From Acidobacteriota bacterium (GTDB lineage Bacteria > Acidobacteriota > Vicinamibacteria > Marinacidobacterales > Marinacidobacteraceae): a stretch of 61,460 bases of DNA. The stretch is taken from NCBI GenBank assembly GCA_022826195.1, contig JAJDVI010000019.1:1-61460 (forward strand). Reading direction: 5' to 3'. The number at the start of each line of letters is the position of its first letter. Position 1 is the stretch's first letter. The notes beneath the pieces are model-generated. The model ran no database searches. It was not told the DNA's origin and saw only the letters and a program-made list of their open reading frames with translations. This document shows, one piece after another, positions 51,450 through 61,285 of the stretch. The position numbers were made by a program, and so were the translations under genes.

Positions 51450-52534
51450 CCGTCACCCCGAAGAAAACCCGACTGGCGCTCCTGCTGGCGTTCACGGTGA
51501 CTCCCCTGGTCCTCATCGGAACCGGGTGCGGCCAGGAGGACGGCTTCGCCGCCGAACCGGAAACCGGGACCGCCGACGCCGTGGACCTGCGGCCGGCGGT
51601 GGAAGCCGCCCCCATCCTTCCCGGGTCCCTGACCGACGTGCTGGAGATCTCCGGCCGGCTGGAGCCGCGGGCGGAAGTGCTGATCTCCTCCGAACTCGGC
51701 GGCGCGGTCGAGGAGGTGCGTTTCGACAAGGGCGACCGCATCCGGAAGGGCGCGCTGCTGGCGCGGGTCGGTTCGGACCTCCTGCGGGTGGCCCTCGCCG
51801 AAGCCGAGGCGGAACTCGAGGGGGCGCAACTGGACTACACCCAGGCGAAGCTCCTGGTCGAGCGCGAGGCGAGCCCCGCGCAGGACTTCCTCGGCGCGGA
51901 GGTGAACCTGAAGCGGTTCGAGGCCCGGGTCGAGGCGGCCCGGCTCCGCCTGGCGCGCTCGGAGATCATCGCGCCGGCGTCGGGCGTCATCGTCCAGCGG
52001 GACATCGAGCCGGGCGAAGTGCTCGGACCCGGGAGCCCGGTGGCCGTGCTCCACGACAACGCGGTCCTGCGCGCGACGATCGGCATTCCCGAAACCGACA
52101 TCGCCTTCTTCGCGGTCGGAAGCCCGGCGGAAGTCAGCGTGGACGCCTATCCGGACCGGTCGTTCGAGGGCCGCATCGCCTACATCGCACCCAGCGCCAC
52201 CAGTCCCGGCCGGAACTTCCAGGCCGAGGTGGAGGTCGCGAACGGCGATGGCGCCCTCCGCTCCGGACTGATCGTGCGGACCCGGCTCCAGCGCCGGGCG
52301 TTCGACGATGCCGTGGTGGTCCCCCGTGACGTGCTCGTGGAGCGCGACGGGATCCTCCACGCCTTCGTCCTCGAGGACGGGACCGCGGATCTCCGGACGA
52401 TCGCGCTCGGCCCCGACGAGGGCGACCGGGTGGTGATTACCTCGGGCCTCGAGGTGGGAGAGACGCTCATCACCAACGGACACCGGAACCTGCTCGACGG
52501 GCAGCCGGTGCGGGTGGTGTCCCGCGCGAACTGA
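51446..52534 (+). CDS. RND efflux periplasmic adaptor (membrane fusion lipoprotein)
   Basis: This 362-residue MFP/HlyD-family adaptor has lipobox TGC near residue 27, a barrel-sandwich domain ([40 protein letters not shown]), a helical hairpin ([67 protein letters not shown]), then beta-barrel and membrane-proximal domains. GTG start at 51446 overlaps the TolC stop. It links the inner-membrane RND pump encoded next with the TolC-type channel. Confidence 0.92.
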   Translation: MTVTPKKTRLALLLAFTVTPLVLIGTGCGQEDGFAAEPETGTADAVDLRPAVEAAPILPGSLTDVLEISGRLEPRAEVLISSELGGAVEEVRFDKGDRIRKGALLARVGSDLLRVALAEAEAELEGAQLDYTQAKLLVEREASPAQDFLGAEVNLKRFEARVEAARLRLARSEIIAPASGVIVQRDIEPGEVLGPGSPVAVLHDNAVLRATIGIPETDIAFFAVGSPAEVSVDAYPDRSFEGRIAYIAPSATSPGRNFQAEVEVANGDGALRSGLIVRTRLQRRAFDDAVVVPRDVLVERDGILHAFVLEDGTADLRTIALGPDEGDRVVITSGLEVGETLITNGHRNLLDGQPVRVVSRAN

Positions 52535-52550
52535 TCGAAGAGAACGGGCC

Positions 52551-55500
52551 GTGAAAATCACGAAGTACGCGATCCGGCACCGGCTGTCGGTCTATTTCCT
52601 GATCCTCATCCTCTGCCTGGGCGGGGTGGGGGTCTATGTCTCCATGCCCCGGGAATCGTTCCCCGAGGTGGAGGTCCCCTTCATCCTCGTCTACACGATC
52701 TATCCGGGGGTCAGCCCCACGGACATGGAGACGCTGGTCACCCGGCCCATCGAGACGGAACTCAAGGCGGTCTCCGGAATCAAGGAGATCAGCTCGACCA
52801 CCAGCGAGGGGCTCTCCAGCATTGCGGTCGAGTTCAACCCCGAAACCGATCTCGAAACCGCGCTCGCGAGCGTTCGCGAAAAGGTGGACCTCGCGAAATC
52901 GGACCTCCCGCCCGAGGCCGAGGACCCGCGGGTCCAGGACATGGACTTCTCGCAGGTTCCGATCATGATGATCACCCTCTCGGGGCCGGTCGGGAGCCAG
53001 CGGCTCACCGAGGTCGCCGAGGAGATCCAGGAGGACCTCGAAGCGCTGCCCGGCGTCAACCGGGTGAACGTGATCGGCGGCCGGGAACGCGAGGTCCACG
53101 TGCAGGTGGACCCGAAACGCCTCGCGTTCTTCGAGCTCGGCCTCTCCGACGTCGTCGTCGCGGTGGCGCGGGAGAACCGGAACGTGCCGGGCGGCGAGGT
53201 CGCCGTCGGCGGGCTCGAATACCTGGTCCGCCTGCCGGCGGAGGTGCGGCTGCCGTCCGAGATCGAGGACTTCGTCATCAAGATGCGCGACGGCGAGCCG
53301 GTCTTCGTCCGCGACGTGGCGGACGTGGTCTACGGCTTCGAGGACGAAAGCAGCCGCTCCCGGGTGGACCGGGAGCCCTCGGTCACGCTGAGCGTCGAGA
53401 AGCGCACCGGCGCCAACCTCGTCTCGGTGGCCGACCTCGTCAACGCCGAGCTCGGGCGGTGGGACGAGATGCTCCCCGAAGGGATCAGCACGGCGGTGGT
53501 GGGCGACATTTCGGTCGAGATCCGGCGGATGGTGAACGAGCTGGAGAACAACGTGATCTCCGGGCTGCTGCTGGTCGTGGGATGCCTGATGGCGTTCGTG
53601 GGGCTCCGCAACTCCTTCTTCGTGGGAGTGGCGATCCCGCTCTCCATGATGGCCTCGTTCCTGGTGCTGGGCTGGATCGGCTACTCGCTGAACATGATGG
53701 TCCTGTTCAGCCTCATCCTCATGCTCGGGATGCTGGTGGACAACGCGGTGGTGATCGTCGAGAACATCTACCGCCACCGCGAGCACGGCGACGCGGGACC
53801 CGACGCCGCCTACGAGGCCACCACCGAGGTGGCCCGCCCGGTCATCGCCTCCACCATCACCACGCTCTGCGCGTTCTCGCCGCTCTTGATCTGGCCCGGG
53901 ATCATCGGCGACTTCATGTCCTACCTGCCGGTGACGCTCATCATCGGGCTCACGGCGTCGCTGGTGGTGGCGCTCATCATCAACCCGACGCTCTGCGCCC
54001 ACCTGATGAAGCCGCCGCGCCGCGGCGCGCCGAAGGACCGGGCGGAGGAACACCCGTTCCGCCGCGGCTACCGCCGCCTCCTCGAGTGGTCGCTCCGGCC
54101 CGGCCCGGACGCCGGGACCCGATCGTGGTTCCTCCGGAACTGGGCCTTTCCGGCGGCCTTCGTTCTCTTCCTGGGACTCGGGATGGCGCTCGCCCTGACC
54201 GGGATGTTCTTCCAGACGAACGCGCTCCTGCCGCTGGTGGGGGTGCTCGCCGGGATCGGCGTCCTCGCGTTCGTCCTGCAGGGCGTCTGCTGGTTCGTCT
54301 GGAGCCTGGTCCGCCGTCCCTTCGGCTGGTCCCCGTACCTCACCGACCACCGCTCCGGGTGGATCTGGATGATGTGCGCCATCCTGGTGGGCACCGTCGG
54401 GGTCTACACCCAGATCGGGAAGGGCGTGGAGCTCTTCCCCGAGGTGGAGCCCCGCCAGATCAGCATCGACGTGGAGACGACCGCCGGTTCCAGCCTGGAC
54501 GCTTCCGACGGCATCGTCCGGCAGATCGAGGGCCTCACCACCGGGACGGTGGACATGAAGCACCAGGTCGCGAACGTGGGCTCCACCGGCGTCAGCATGA
54601 ACCCCGGCGGCGGGGGCGGCGGCAGTCCGAACCGGAGCCAGGTCGTCCTCTACCTGCACGAGCGGGCCGACCGCCAGGTCCGGAACACGTTCACCACCAT
54701 GGAGACGGTGCGGGCGGGGCTCGCCAACGTCGTGGGCGCCAACATCAAGGTGGACGCGCCCCAGGACGGCCCCCCGACCGGCGCCCCGGTGTCGGTCCGC
54801 ATCCTCGGAGACGACCTCGACGAGATCGAACGGCTCGCGGAGGAGGTGAAGGCCCGGGTCCGCGGGATCGAGGGCCTCGTCAACCTCGATGACGATCTCG
54901 AGACCGGAAAGCCCGAACTTCGCGTCGAGGTGGACCGCGAGGAGGCGATGCGGTCCGGCGTGGACACCCAGATCATCGCCGCCACCGTGCAGACCGGCAT
55001 CCTGGGGGCCGAGGCCTCCAAGTACCGGGTCGGCGAGGACGAGCACGACATCCGCGTGCGCCTCGCGCCCGAGGCGCGGGCGTCGCTCGACGACATCGGC
55101 GAACTCACCGTGCCCGACGACGACGGCATCCCGGTCCCCATCCGCACTGTCGCGGAGCTGCGGCACGGGGTCGGCCCGGCGGCGGTCCGCCGGGTGGACC
55201 TGAACCGCGTGGCCACCATCGAGGGCGACGTGGTCCGCGACTCCGGCCGCACCGAAGCGAGCGTCCGCGAGGAGGTCGCCGCCGAACTCGACGCGATGGC
55301 CTGGCCCCCCGGCTACCGGTGGGAGTTCTCCGGCGCGAACGAGGAGGAACAGCAGGCGACCGCCTTCCTGTCACGGGCCTTCGTCATCGCGCTGCTCCTC
55401 ATCCTGATGGTGCTCGTCACCCAGTTCGACTCCCTCATCCTCCCCCTCACCATCATCACCTCGGTCGCCCTCTCCGTGATCGGCGTGCTCTGGGGCCTCA

Positions 55501-55970
55501 TGCTCACCGGGACCGCCTTCGGCATCATCATGACCGGCATCGGGGTGATCTCCCTCGCCGGGATCGTCGTCAACAACGCCATCGTCCTCTGCGACTTCGT
55601 CCGCCAGCTCCGCGAAAAGGGCCTCAGCCGCCACGACGCCGTCGTCGAAGCCGGATCCATCCGCCTCCGCCCGGTGCTCCTCACCGCGGTCACCACCGTT
55701 CTCGGCCTCGTGCCCCTCACCCTCGGCCTCAACCTCGACTTCTTCAACCTCTCCTTCTCCACCGGCGGCGAGAGCTCCCAGTTCTGGGCCTCCATGGGCG
55801 TCGCCGTCATCTTCGGCCTCACCGTCGCCACGGTGCTGACCCTCGTCGTCGTCCCCGTCACCTACGACAGCCTCGACGGCCTGTCCGAGGCCATCGCGAA
55901 CTACCGCAAGCGCCGCACCGCCGAAGCCCAGGGTGTAAGCCCAGGCGCCCTCCACCCCGCCGGAACGTAG
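52551..55970 (+). CDS. RND efflux transporter, inner-membrane permease
   Basis: This has 1139 residues, longer than the ~1030 of AcrB-like pumps. TM1 RLSVYFLILILCLGGVGVYV, periplasmic porter domains, and TM4 LMLGMLVDNAVVIVENIYRHRE with the proton-relay Asp are typical. After TM6, between residues about 490 and 630, an extra segment contains two hydrophobic helices (AFPAAFVLFLGLGMALALTGMFF and LLPLVGVLAGIGVLAFVLQGVCWFVWSLV) before the usual second-half TM7 and GVELFPEVEPRQISI. The second half ends regularly. GTG start at 52551. Substrate not predictable. Confidence 0.92.
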   Translation: MKITKYAIRHRLSVYFLILILCLGGVGVYVSMPRESFPEVEVPFILVYTIYPGVSPTDMETLVTRPIETELKAVSGIKEISSTTSEGLSSIAVEFNPETDLETALASVREKVDLAKSDLPPEAEDPRVQDMDFSQVPIMMITLSGPVGSQRLTEVAEEIQEDLEALPGVNRVNVIGGREREVHVQVDPKRLAFFELGLSDVVVAVARENRNVPGGEVAVGGLEYLVRLPAEVRLPSEIEDFVIKMRDGEPVFVRDVADVVYGFEDESSRSRVDREPSVTLSVEKRTGANLVSVADLVNAELGRWDEMLPEGISTAVVGDISVEIRRMVNELENNVISGLLLVVGCLMAFVGLRNSFFVGVAIPLSMMASFLVLGWIGYSLNMMVLFSLILMLGMLVDNAVVIVENIYRHREHGDAGPDAAYEATTEVARPVIASTITTLCAFSPLLIWPGIIGDFMSYLPVTLIIGLTASLVVALIINPTLCAHLMKPPRRGAPKDRAEEHPFRRGYRRLLEWSLRPGPDAGTRSWFLRNWAFPAAFVLFLGLGMALALTGMFFQTNALLPLVGVLAGIGVLAFVLQGVCWFVWSLVRRPFGWSPYLTDHRSGWIWMMCAILVGTVGVYTQIGKGVELFPEVEPRQISIDVETTAGSSLDASDGIVRQIEGLTTGTVDMKHQVANVGSTGVSMNPGGGGGGSPNRSQVVLYLHERADRQVRNTFTTMETVRAGLANVVGANIKVDAPQDGPPTGAPVSVRILGDDLDEIERLAEEVKARVRGIEGLVNLDDDLETGKPELRVEVDREEAMRSGVDTQIIAATVQTGILGAEASKYRVGEDEHDIRVRLAPEARASLDDIGELTVPDDDGIPVPIRTVAELRHGVGPAAVRRVDLNRVATIEGDVVRDSGRTEASVREEVAAELDAMAWPPGYRWEFSGANEEEQQATAFLSRAFVIALLLILMVLVTQFDSLILPLTIITSVALSVIGVLWGLMLTGTAFGIIMTGIGVISLAGIVVNNAIVLCDFVRQLREKGLSRHDAVVEAGSIRLRPVLLTAVTTVLGLVPLTLGLNLDFFNLSFSTGGESSQFWASMGVAVIFGLTVATVLTLVVVPVTYDSLDGLSEAIANYRKRRTAEAQGVSPGALHPAGT

Positions 55971-56198
55971 CAACGCAGCGGCAGGGCAGCATCGCTGCCC
56001 AGCCTCACGGCGCGTACGGCTTGGAACGCCGGTCTCCGACCGGCACCCGCTGCGCGAAAGCGCAGCGGAAAGGCGCATCGCTACCGAGCCGCCTGGCGCG
56101 TACGGCTTGGAACGCCGGCTTCAGCCGGCACGCGGGCCGCAGGCCCGCAGAGGGCGCAACGCCGACGCGAAAGAAGCGCGTCTACAGCCTGGAACCCC
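55971..56198. repeat. Palindromic repeats between the efflux operon and AAA+ copy 5
   Basis: Two copies of a unit containing GCGCGTACGGCTTGGAACGCC followed by a hairpin (GGTCTCCGACC at about 56028; GGCTTCAGCC at about 56117) lie about 88 bp apart, each followed by another stem (GCTGCGCGAAAGCGCAGC; GCGGGCCGCAGGCCCGC). No gene or obvious terminator T-run is seen. Confidence 0.7.
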
Positions 56199-57461
56199 TC
56201 ACGGCCCCAACGCCCCACACGGAATCACCCAAACCCCATCCCTCCGGCGATACCCGTAACCGCTCCCCACGATCACGCCCAGCACGGCGGGTTCGCCGAC
56301 CGCCGCGGTGTCCACGCGCTGCGCGAACTGCAGCAGGTTGGCAGCGGCCTCGTCGACGCGACCCACCCCGAGCTTGATCTCGAACCCGGCCCAGCGGCCC
56401 GGTTCCGCCTCCACGATCGCGTCCACCTCCAGCCCCGTGTTGTCTCGGTAGTGGTACACCCGCGCCCCGGCCGCCTGGGCATACACCCGCAGGTCGCGGA
56501 CGACCATGGATTCGAACAGGAAGCCGAACCACGCGAAGTCCTTGAGCAGCCGATCCGGTCCCACCCCGAGCGCAGCCACCGCGAGCGAGGGGTCCACGAA
56601 GTGACGTTTCGGAGCAGTGCGAAGGCGGGAACGGGAGCGGAGCCGCGGCGCCCAAGGCGGCTGATCTTCGACGACCATCAGTCTCTCCAGCGCCGCCAGG
56701 TAACCGCCGGCGGTAACCGGCGTCAGATGGTCATCCGGTCCGTTCGCATCGCGGGTGATCGTCGCCAGCGAGGCGCAGGTTGCCACATTGCGACCGAGCG
56801 ACTGAAGGAAGCGCCGCACCCGTTGCGGATCGCGCTGGACTCCATCCACGCGCTCAAGGTCCACCCGGCAGACGTCCTCCAGATAGTCCTGGTTGGCCAT
56901 CATGGCCGCGCGAGCCACCGACTGGAGATGCCCGGGCCACCCGCCGACGCACACGAGTTCCGCCAGCGCCTCGACCGCCAGATCTGCGGTTGCTCCGGTC
57001 GTCGCCTCGCCGTCGAGGAGGGCAGTCAAGGAGATCTCGCCGCTCGAGTGCCCGAGTTCCGACAGGGACATCGGGCGCAACCGGAGGCGACTGACCCTCC
57101 CGGCGCCCGAATGGCGCGTCTTGTCGTCGGGTGGGACCGCTGAGCCGGTCAGGATGAACTGACCCGACGCGCGCCGCTCGTCAACGGCGCGCCTGACGTG
57201 ATTCCAGAGGACCGGAGCGAGCTGCCATTCGTCAATCAGTCGAGGTGTCGCTCCCGCGAGAACGAACGCTGGATCCACGGCGATCGCCTCGTGCGCTGTC
57301 CGATCCACATCCAGCAGCACCTCACTCGCCGCGGCGTACCTTCCGGTTTCGGTCTTTCCGCAGGCCCGTGCGCCTTCCAGCAGGACGGCGCCTGCGGAGG
57401 CCAGACGGTCCGCGAGTTCCCCGTCCGCGACGCGGGGACGGTAGTTTCGGGCTTGGGGCAA
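56199..57461 (-). CDS. AAA+ ATPase with DUF4143 PD-(D/E)XK domain (copy 5)
   Basis: This 420-residue protein is closely related to copy 1 at 7003-8256. Walker A is GARACGKTETG (about residues 30-40), with RLIDEWQLAP, FILTGSAVPPDD, and the nuclease-like GLEVDAIVEA...WAGFEIKLG. The start appears to be TTG 57461, placed by alignment with copy 1 (NYRPR versus NYLPR). Three direct repeats spaced 23 bp begin 61 bp upstream, the same period and distance as at copy 1. It lies between the efflux operon and a tRNA-Ser gene. Confidence 0.88.
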   Translation of the reverse strand: MPQARNYRPRVADGELADRLASAGAVLLEGARACGKTETGRYAAASEVLLDVDRTAHEAIAVDPAFVLAGATPRLIDEWQLAPVLWNHVRRAVDERRASGQFILTGSAVPPDDKTRHSGAGRVSRLRLRPMSLSELGHSSGEISLTALLDGEATTGATADLAVEALAELVCVGGWPGHLQSVARAAMMANQDYLEDVCRVDLERVDGVQRDPQRVRRFLQSLGRNVATCASLATITRDANGPDDHLTPVTAGGYLAALERLMVVEDQPPWAPRLRSRSRLRTAPKRHFVDPSLAVAALGVGPDRLLKDFAWFGFLFESMVVRDLRVYAQAAGARVYHYRDNTGLEVDAIVEAEPGRWAGFEIKLGVGRVDEAAANLLQFAQRVDTAAVGEPAVLGVIVGSGYGYRRRDGVWVIPCGALGP

Positions 57462-57521
57462 GGCACTGCCGCTCGCGGAAGCGAGCCTCGGGCGAGGAGA
57501 AACTAACCCATCAACCGATAG

Positions 57522-57578
57522 TTTGCAACGATCTCAACACCACTTTTGCAACGAGTACAGCGGCTAATTCGCAACAGA
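57522..57578. repeat. Three direct repeats with 23-bp period upstream of AAA+ copy 5
   Basis: TTTGCAACGA occurs at 57522 and 57545, and the related TTCGCAACAGA at 57568: exact 23-bp steps. The third copy with its flank (AATTCGCAACAGACTGAG) resembles the repeat core upstream of copy 1 (GATTCGGCGACAGTCTAG). An inverted version of that core, TATCGCCGAATC, lies at 57590-57601. No other feature is seen in 57462-57747. Confidence 0.75.
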
Positions 57579-57747
57579 CTGAGCCTCTCTATCGCCGAAT
57601 CTGCCTTGACGGGAACAACCGGTTGCGCATCACGGCAACAAGCCCCAACTATCGGACTGGCGTCCCGGTCCTACCGGCAGCCTCACCTTCTTCGCCCGCA
57701 TGACCCGCCGCGATTCGCAGTAGCATTTCCCGGTTCCACCGGAATCC

Positions 57748-57834
57748 GGAGGGGTGCAAGAGTGGCTGAATTGGCCAGCCCGGAAAGCTGGTGTACCGGC
57801 AACGGTACCGTGGGTTCGAATCCCACCCCCTCCG
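57748..57834 (+). tRNA. tRNA-Ser (anticodon GGA)
   Basis: The 87-nt class II tRNA has acceptor stem GGAGGGG pairing with CCCCTCC (57827-57833) and discriminator G. The anticodon stem is CCAGC/GCTGG with loop CCGGAAA. The long variable arm is GTACCGGCAACGGTAC, and the T arm is GTGGG-TTCGAAT-CCCAC. The anticodon GGA reads UCC/UCU serine codons. The base before the anticodon is C instead of the nearly invariant U33. CCA is not encoded (the sequence continues CCG). Confidence 0.93.
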
Positions 57835-57837
57835 CCG

Positions 57838-58096
57838 ATGGGGAGATTGTGGCGGAGCGAGAACCGGCCGTCGGAAAGCGGTAGCCTGAGCTGGTGACGG
57901 AGCGCCAGCGCTTCCCGAGCCTCCAGCCCGGACAGCACCGGGACGATGGCGGCACCGAAGCAGTCCGCGACGATTCGAATGCAATCAGCCCGGTTTTGGT
58001 GTCCTTGACGGGAGCGAGGGTTACGTGAGGCCTCGGGAAGGCAATCGGCCGGGTTTGGGCCCGCCTTTCTCCTCGACGAGATGCCCCCAAGGTCTG
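57838..58096. other. Intergenic region with no recognised gene
   Basis: Between the tRNA and the WYL regulator stop codon I see no convincing gene. Short antisense frames overlapping the tRNA are spurious. Confidence 0.5.
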
Positions 58097-58783
58097 CTAG
58101 TGATCCGGCGCTTCACACCGCTCCGATTCCATGAAGGCGCGCAGTCCTGTTGCCTCATCTTCATCGAACCTTTCACCGGTAACGGTGAGGTTCGCCATGC
58201 GGTCACATCGGAATGTGCGGAAGTCCTGGCGAAGTTCGCACCAAGCGGAGAACATCCAGCCATCGGTCAGATTCCAGATCACGAGAGGGCGCACGCGGCG
58301 CTCGGTTTGGTTCCCGGCGCTGTCCTGATAGTCGAACTGCGTGACCTGCCGCTCACGGATTGCCCGGCGAAGCAACCCCAGATTCGGAGTTGCCCTGTTT
58401 CTGTCTTGAAGACTGAAGTATGGCGCATCGGCGAGCTTACGCTCCTCTGGTTCAGGCATGCTCGCTTGGATCTTCGCGCGCGCTTCGCGAGCCGCTGTCG
58501 CCAGTACTGGATCACCGGTCCTCTCCACGAAGGAAAGACCGACCGCGAGCGCATCCACCTGATCCTCAGTGAACGTCACATTGGGCAGATCAAAGCCCGG
58601 ACGCAGCAGATAGCCCACCCCGGCCTCCCCTTCAATCGGCATGCCGGACGCTTGTAGGTGGGCAATGTCGCGATAGATCGTGCTGACGCTGACCTCCAGA
58701 TGCTCGGCAAGTTCCTTGGCTCGGACAACGCTGCGGGTCCTCATCTCGTTGACTAGCCGGAAGAGCCTTTCTGCACGTCTCAT
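58097..58783 (-). CDS. WYL-domain transcriptional regulator (YafY-like)
   Basis: This has 228 residues. The N-terminal HTH (RAERLFRLVNEMRTRSVVRAKELAEHLEVSVSTIYRDIAHLQASGMPIEGEAGVGYLL) is of the DeoR/HTH_11 type. The C-terminal WYL domain is seen as AIRERQVTQFDYQDSAGNQTERRVRPLVIWNLTDGWMFSAWCELRQDFRTFRCDRM. WYL domains bind ligands such as nucleic acids or small molecules. The gene follows ridA by 64 bp on the same strand and may regulate it. The ATG 58783 gives the standard N-terminus. Confidence 0.88.
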   Translation of the reverse strand: MRRAERLFRLVNEMRTRSVVRAKELAEHLEVSVSTIYRDIAHLQASGMPIEGEAGVGYLLRPGFDLPNVTFTEDQVDALAVGLSFVERTGDPVLATAAREARAKIQASMPEPEERKLADAPYFSLQDRNRATPNLGLLRRAIRERQVTQFDYQDSAGNQTERRVRPLVIWNLTDGWMFSAWCELRQDFRTFRCDRMANLTVTGERFDEDEATGLRAFMESERCEAPDH

Positions 58784-58847
58784 CGGTTTCACGCACCGCT
58801 TGGCCTTTGAAAGAACCCAGAGTTTCCCCCGATCGTGGGTCCCGGGT

Positions 58848-59243
58848 TCAGTCGACGGCCGTGGCCTCGATCTCAATCATCAGTGGAGGAATGGCGAGCC
58901 GGGTGACACCAAGAAGAGTCATCGGAGGAGCGGCGTCCACGGGCCCAAAACGCGATCCTAGAACATCGAAGTGCTTCATGGCCTCATCCACGTCAGTGGT
59001 GTAGATGTTGAGCCGGACGACGTTGCCGAGGCCCATATCGGCAGCGCTCAGGACGGCTTCCAGGTTGTCGAGGGCAAGGGCGATCTGACTGCGCATGTCC
59101 CCCGGGTGCTGCGGGTTGCCGTCGGCGTCGACGGAGGCTTGCCCCGCGCAGACCAGGTGCCGCTCTGTTCCAACGAGTGATTCGGCTTGGTTGTAGCCGA
59201 ACTTCAGCGACCACGACCAAGGGTTAACGGCTGTTCTCTTCAT
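58848..59243 (-). CDS. RidA/YjgF family protein
   Basis: This has 131 residues. Members hydrolyse reactive enamine/imine intermediates to ketoacids. The body shows FGYNQAESLVGTERHLVCAGQASVDADGNPQHPGDMRSQIALALDNLEAVLSAADMGLGNVVRLNIYTTDVDEAM and the end IPPLMIEIEATAV. The highly conserved Arg of archetypal RidA, in the C-terminal TRxxV segment, may correspond to VTRLAIP here, so activity is uncertain. It is upstream of the WYL regulator gene and divergent from the amidohydrolase gene. Confidence 0.88.
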   Translation of the reverse strand: MKRTAVNPWSWSLKFGYNQAESLVGTERHLVCAGQASVDADGNPQHPGDMRSQIALALDNLEAVLSAADMGLGNVVRLNIYTTDVDEAMKHFDVLGSRFGPVDAAPPMTLLGVTRLAIPPLMIEIEATAVD

Positions 59244-59430
59244 GGGTTATGTGTCCTCCCTGACGACTCGGAGGGCGCCTATGTTGCACAGGGCTCCTCT
59301 CACCGTGGTGACAGGAGTGGCCGCCGCCCTGACTCTGCTGTTCCTTCAGGAATACGGACTCCGGCCCCGGCGGCGGCTTGACCGCCCGCGACACCCAGCC
59401 ATACGCTGCCCACACCAGCCGCTGACCGTC

Positions 59431-61170
59431 ATGGAAAGAGCTACTTGCAGGCCGAATCAGGCCCTCGTCGTTATCCCGTTCCTCGGTTTCGCGCTGCTCG
59501 CGGGTTGCGCTCCGGAACCCGACCCGGCGGACGCGATCTTCCACGGCGACCACATCGTCACCATGGACCCGGAACGTCCCACCGTCGAAGCCGTCGCCGT
59601 GCGCGGCGAAACGATCGTGGCCGCCGGACCGATGGACGAGGTGATGGCGCTCGAGGGGCCGTCCACGCGGGTGGTGGACTTGGGTGACCACGCGCTCCTG
59701 CCCGGCTTCATCGACGCCCACGGCCACTTCCTGGGAGCGGGCCGCGACCAGCATCTGATGGTGGGGCTGCACCCGCCGCCGGTGGGCGACGTGAACAACA
59801 TCGACGACATCGTGCGCAAGGTCCGCGCTTGGATCGACGAGCGCGACATTCCTCCCGGTGAGCCGGTGACCGGACGCGGCTACGACGACTCGCTGCTCGA
59901 GGAGGGCCGGCATCCCACGCGCGAGGACCTGGACCGCGCGTCGACCGAACATCCCATCATCCTCACCCATGTGTCGGGACACCTGGTCGCGACCAACTCC
60001 GCGCTGCTCGCGGCCAGCAACATCACCGCCGACACGCCGGATCCATCCGGCGGAGTGATCCGCCGCATCGAGGGCTCGATGGAGCCCGACGGGGTGCTGG
60101 AGGAGACCGCCCGCGGACTGCTGGCGTTCGAGCGGAGGCCCACCCCGTCCGGAGCGGAGCTCGACGACCTGATCCGCCGGTCCATCGACATTTACCTGAG
60201 CCACGGCACGACCACCATCCAGGACGGCGGCATCACTCCGGAGCACGCGGCGGTTCTCCAGGAGGCCGCCGACCGGGAGCCCTTCAAGGCGGATGTCGCG
60301 GCCTTCATCCGCAAGAACGGCGCGCCTGACGCGGTCCCGGGGGTGCCGTATCGGCGCGGATACCAGGGCGGGTTCCGGGTGGCCGGGGTGAAGCTCATGC
60401 TGGACGGCTCGCCCCAGGGACGCACCGCCTGGGTCACGGTCCCGTACGAGGAGGGCCCGCCGGGCGCTCCGCCGGATTACGTGGCCTACGGCACGATGGA
60501 ACCCGGCGATTACAAGGCGCAGGCGGACCAGTTGATCGACGCGGGCATCCCGTTCATCGCGCATGCCAACGGCGACGCGGCGATGGACCTCATGATCGAC
60601 GGTGTGGACGAGGCGGTCGCGGACCTGGATCCCATGCCCGACCATCGGTCCGTGATCATCCACGCCCAGCTCATGCGCGCGGACCAGCTCGACCGCGCCA
60701 AAGAGCTGAACGTGGTGCCCTCGTTCTTTGCGGCCCACGCCTTCTTCTGGGGCGACTGGCACCGGCGGAGCTTCGGCGAGGAGCGGGGCAACAACGTCAG
60801 CCCACTGGGCTGGGCCCTGGAGCGGGGGGTGCCCTTCACGATCCACAACGACGCTTCGGTGGTTCCGCCGCACATGATGCGCCTGGTCTCGATCGCCGTG
60901 AACCGCAAGACCCGCAGCGGGCACATCCTCGGGCCGCACCAGCGGGCGACGGTGATGCAGGCGCTCCACGCGGTCACGCTCGGAGGCGCCTACCAGTACT
61001 TCGAGGAGGACACCAAGGGCTCGATCACGGTGGGGAAGCAGGCGGACCTCGTGATCCTGGGGGAGAACCCGCTGACCGCGGATCCGGAGGACCTGGAGTT
61101 CATCCCGATTCTGGAGACGTTCTCGCGGGGGCGGTCGGTGTTTGTGAACGCGGCTGAGCCCAATCCGTAA
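59431..61170 (+). CDS. Amidohydrolase family lipoprotein (YtcJ-like)
   Basis: This 579-residue predicted lipoprotein (LLAGC) has the amidohydrolase family parts DHIVTMDPERPTVEAVAVRGETIVAAG, the metal site GFIDAHGHFLG, the carboxylated-Lys region GVKLMLDGSPQG, HANGDAAMDLMIDG, VIIHAQLM, the metal Asp in FTIHNDASVVPP and the closing GSITVGKQADLVILGENP. It resembles the gene at 20857-22521 in overall plan but keeps HxH. ATG 59431 is chosen for the signal peptide; an in-frame extension to 59242 lacks support. Role: hydrolysis of an unknown amide in the periplasm. Confidence 0.87.
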   Translation: MERATCRPNQALVVIPFLGFALLAGCAPEPDPADAIFHGDHIVTMDPERPTVEAVAVRGETIVAAGPMDEVMALEGPSTRVVDLGDHALLPGFIDAHGHFLGAGRDQHLMVGLHPPPVGDVNNIDDIVRKVRAWIDERDIPPGEPVTGRGYDDSLLEEGRHPTREDLDRASTEHPIILTHVSGHLVATNSALLAASNITADTPDPSGGVIRRIEGSMEPDGVLEETARGLLAFERRPTPSGAELDDLIRRSIDIYLSHGTTTIQDGGITPEHAAVLQEAADREPFKADVAAFIRKNGAPDAVPGVPYRRGYQGGFRVAGVKLMLDGSPQGRTAWVTVPYEEGPPGAPPDYVAYGTMEPGDYKAQADQLIDAGIPFIAHANGDAAMDLMIDGVDEAVADLDPMPDHRSVIIHAQLMRADQLDRAKELNVVPSFFAAHAFFWGDWHRRSFGEERGNNVSPLGWALERGVPFTIHNDASVVPPHMMRLVSIAVNRKTRSGHILGPHQRATVMQALHAVTLGGAYQYFEEDTKGSITVGKQADLVILGENPLTADPEDLEFIPILETFSRGRSVFVNAAEPNP

Positions 61171-61285
61171 GGACGGGTGGGGCCGCGACGTGCGCGGCGC
61201 GGAGCGCCGCGCGGTGCCGGTCTGGAGACCGGCGTTCCAAGCCGGTTTCCGCCGGGTGGATCAGCGACCTGCCCCCTGCGGACCT
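61171..61285. repeat. Palindromic repeat
   Basis: GCGGCGCGGAGCGCCGC and CCGGTCTGGAGACCGG with GCGTTCCAAGCCGG (61190-61244) match the copy at 4160-4223 over about 65 bp. Confidence 0.65.

Noticed and set aside
57630..57938. Minus-strand frame with a GGGGIRTHGTVAGTP-like segment
   Set aside because: This peptide is the antisense translation of the tRNA-Ser gene, a frequent spurious annotation.
59242..59430. 63-residue N-terminal extension of the second amidohydrolase
   Set aside because: The extension is arginine/proline-rich and precedes a clear lipoprotein signal peptide starting at 59431.
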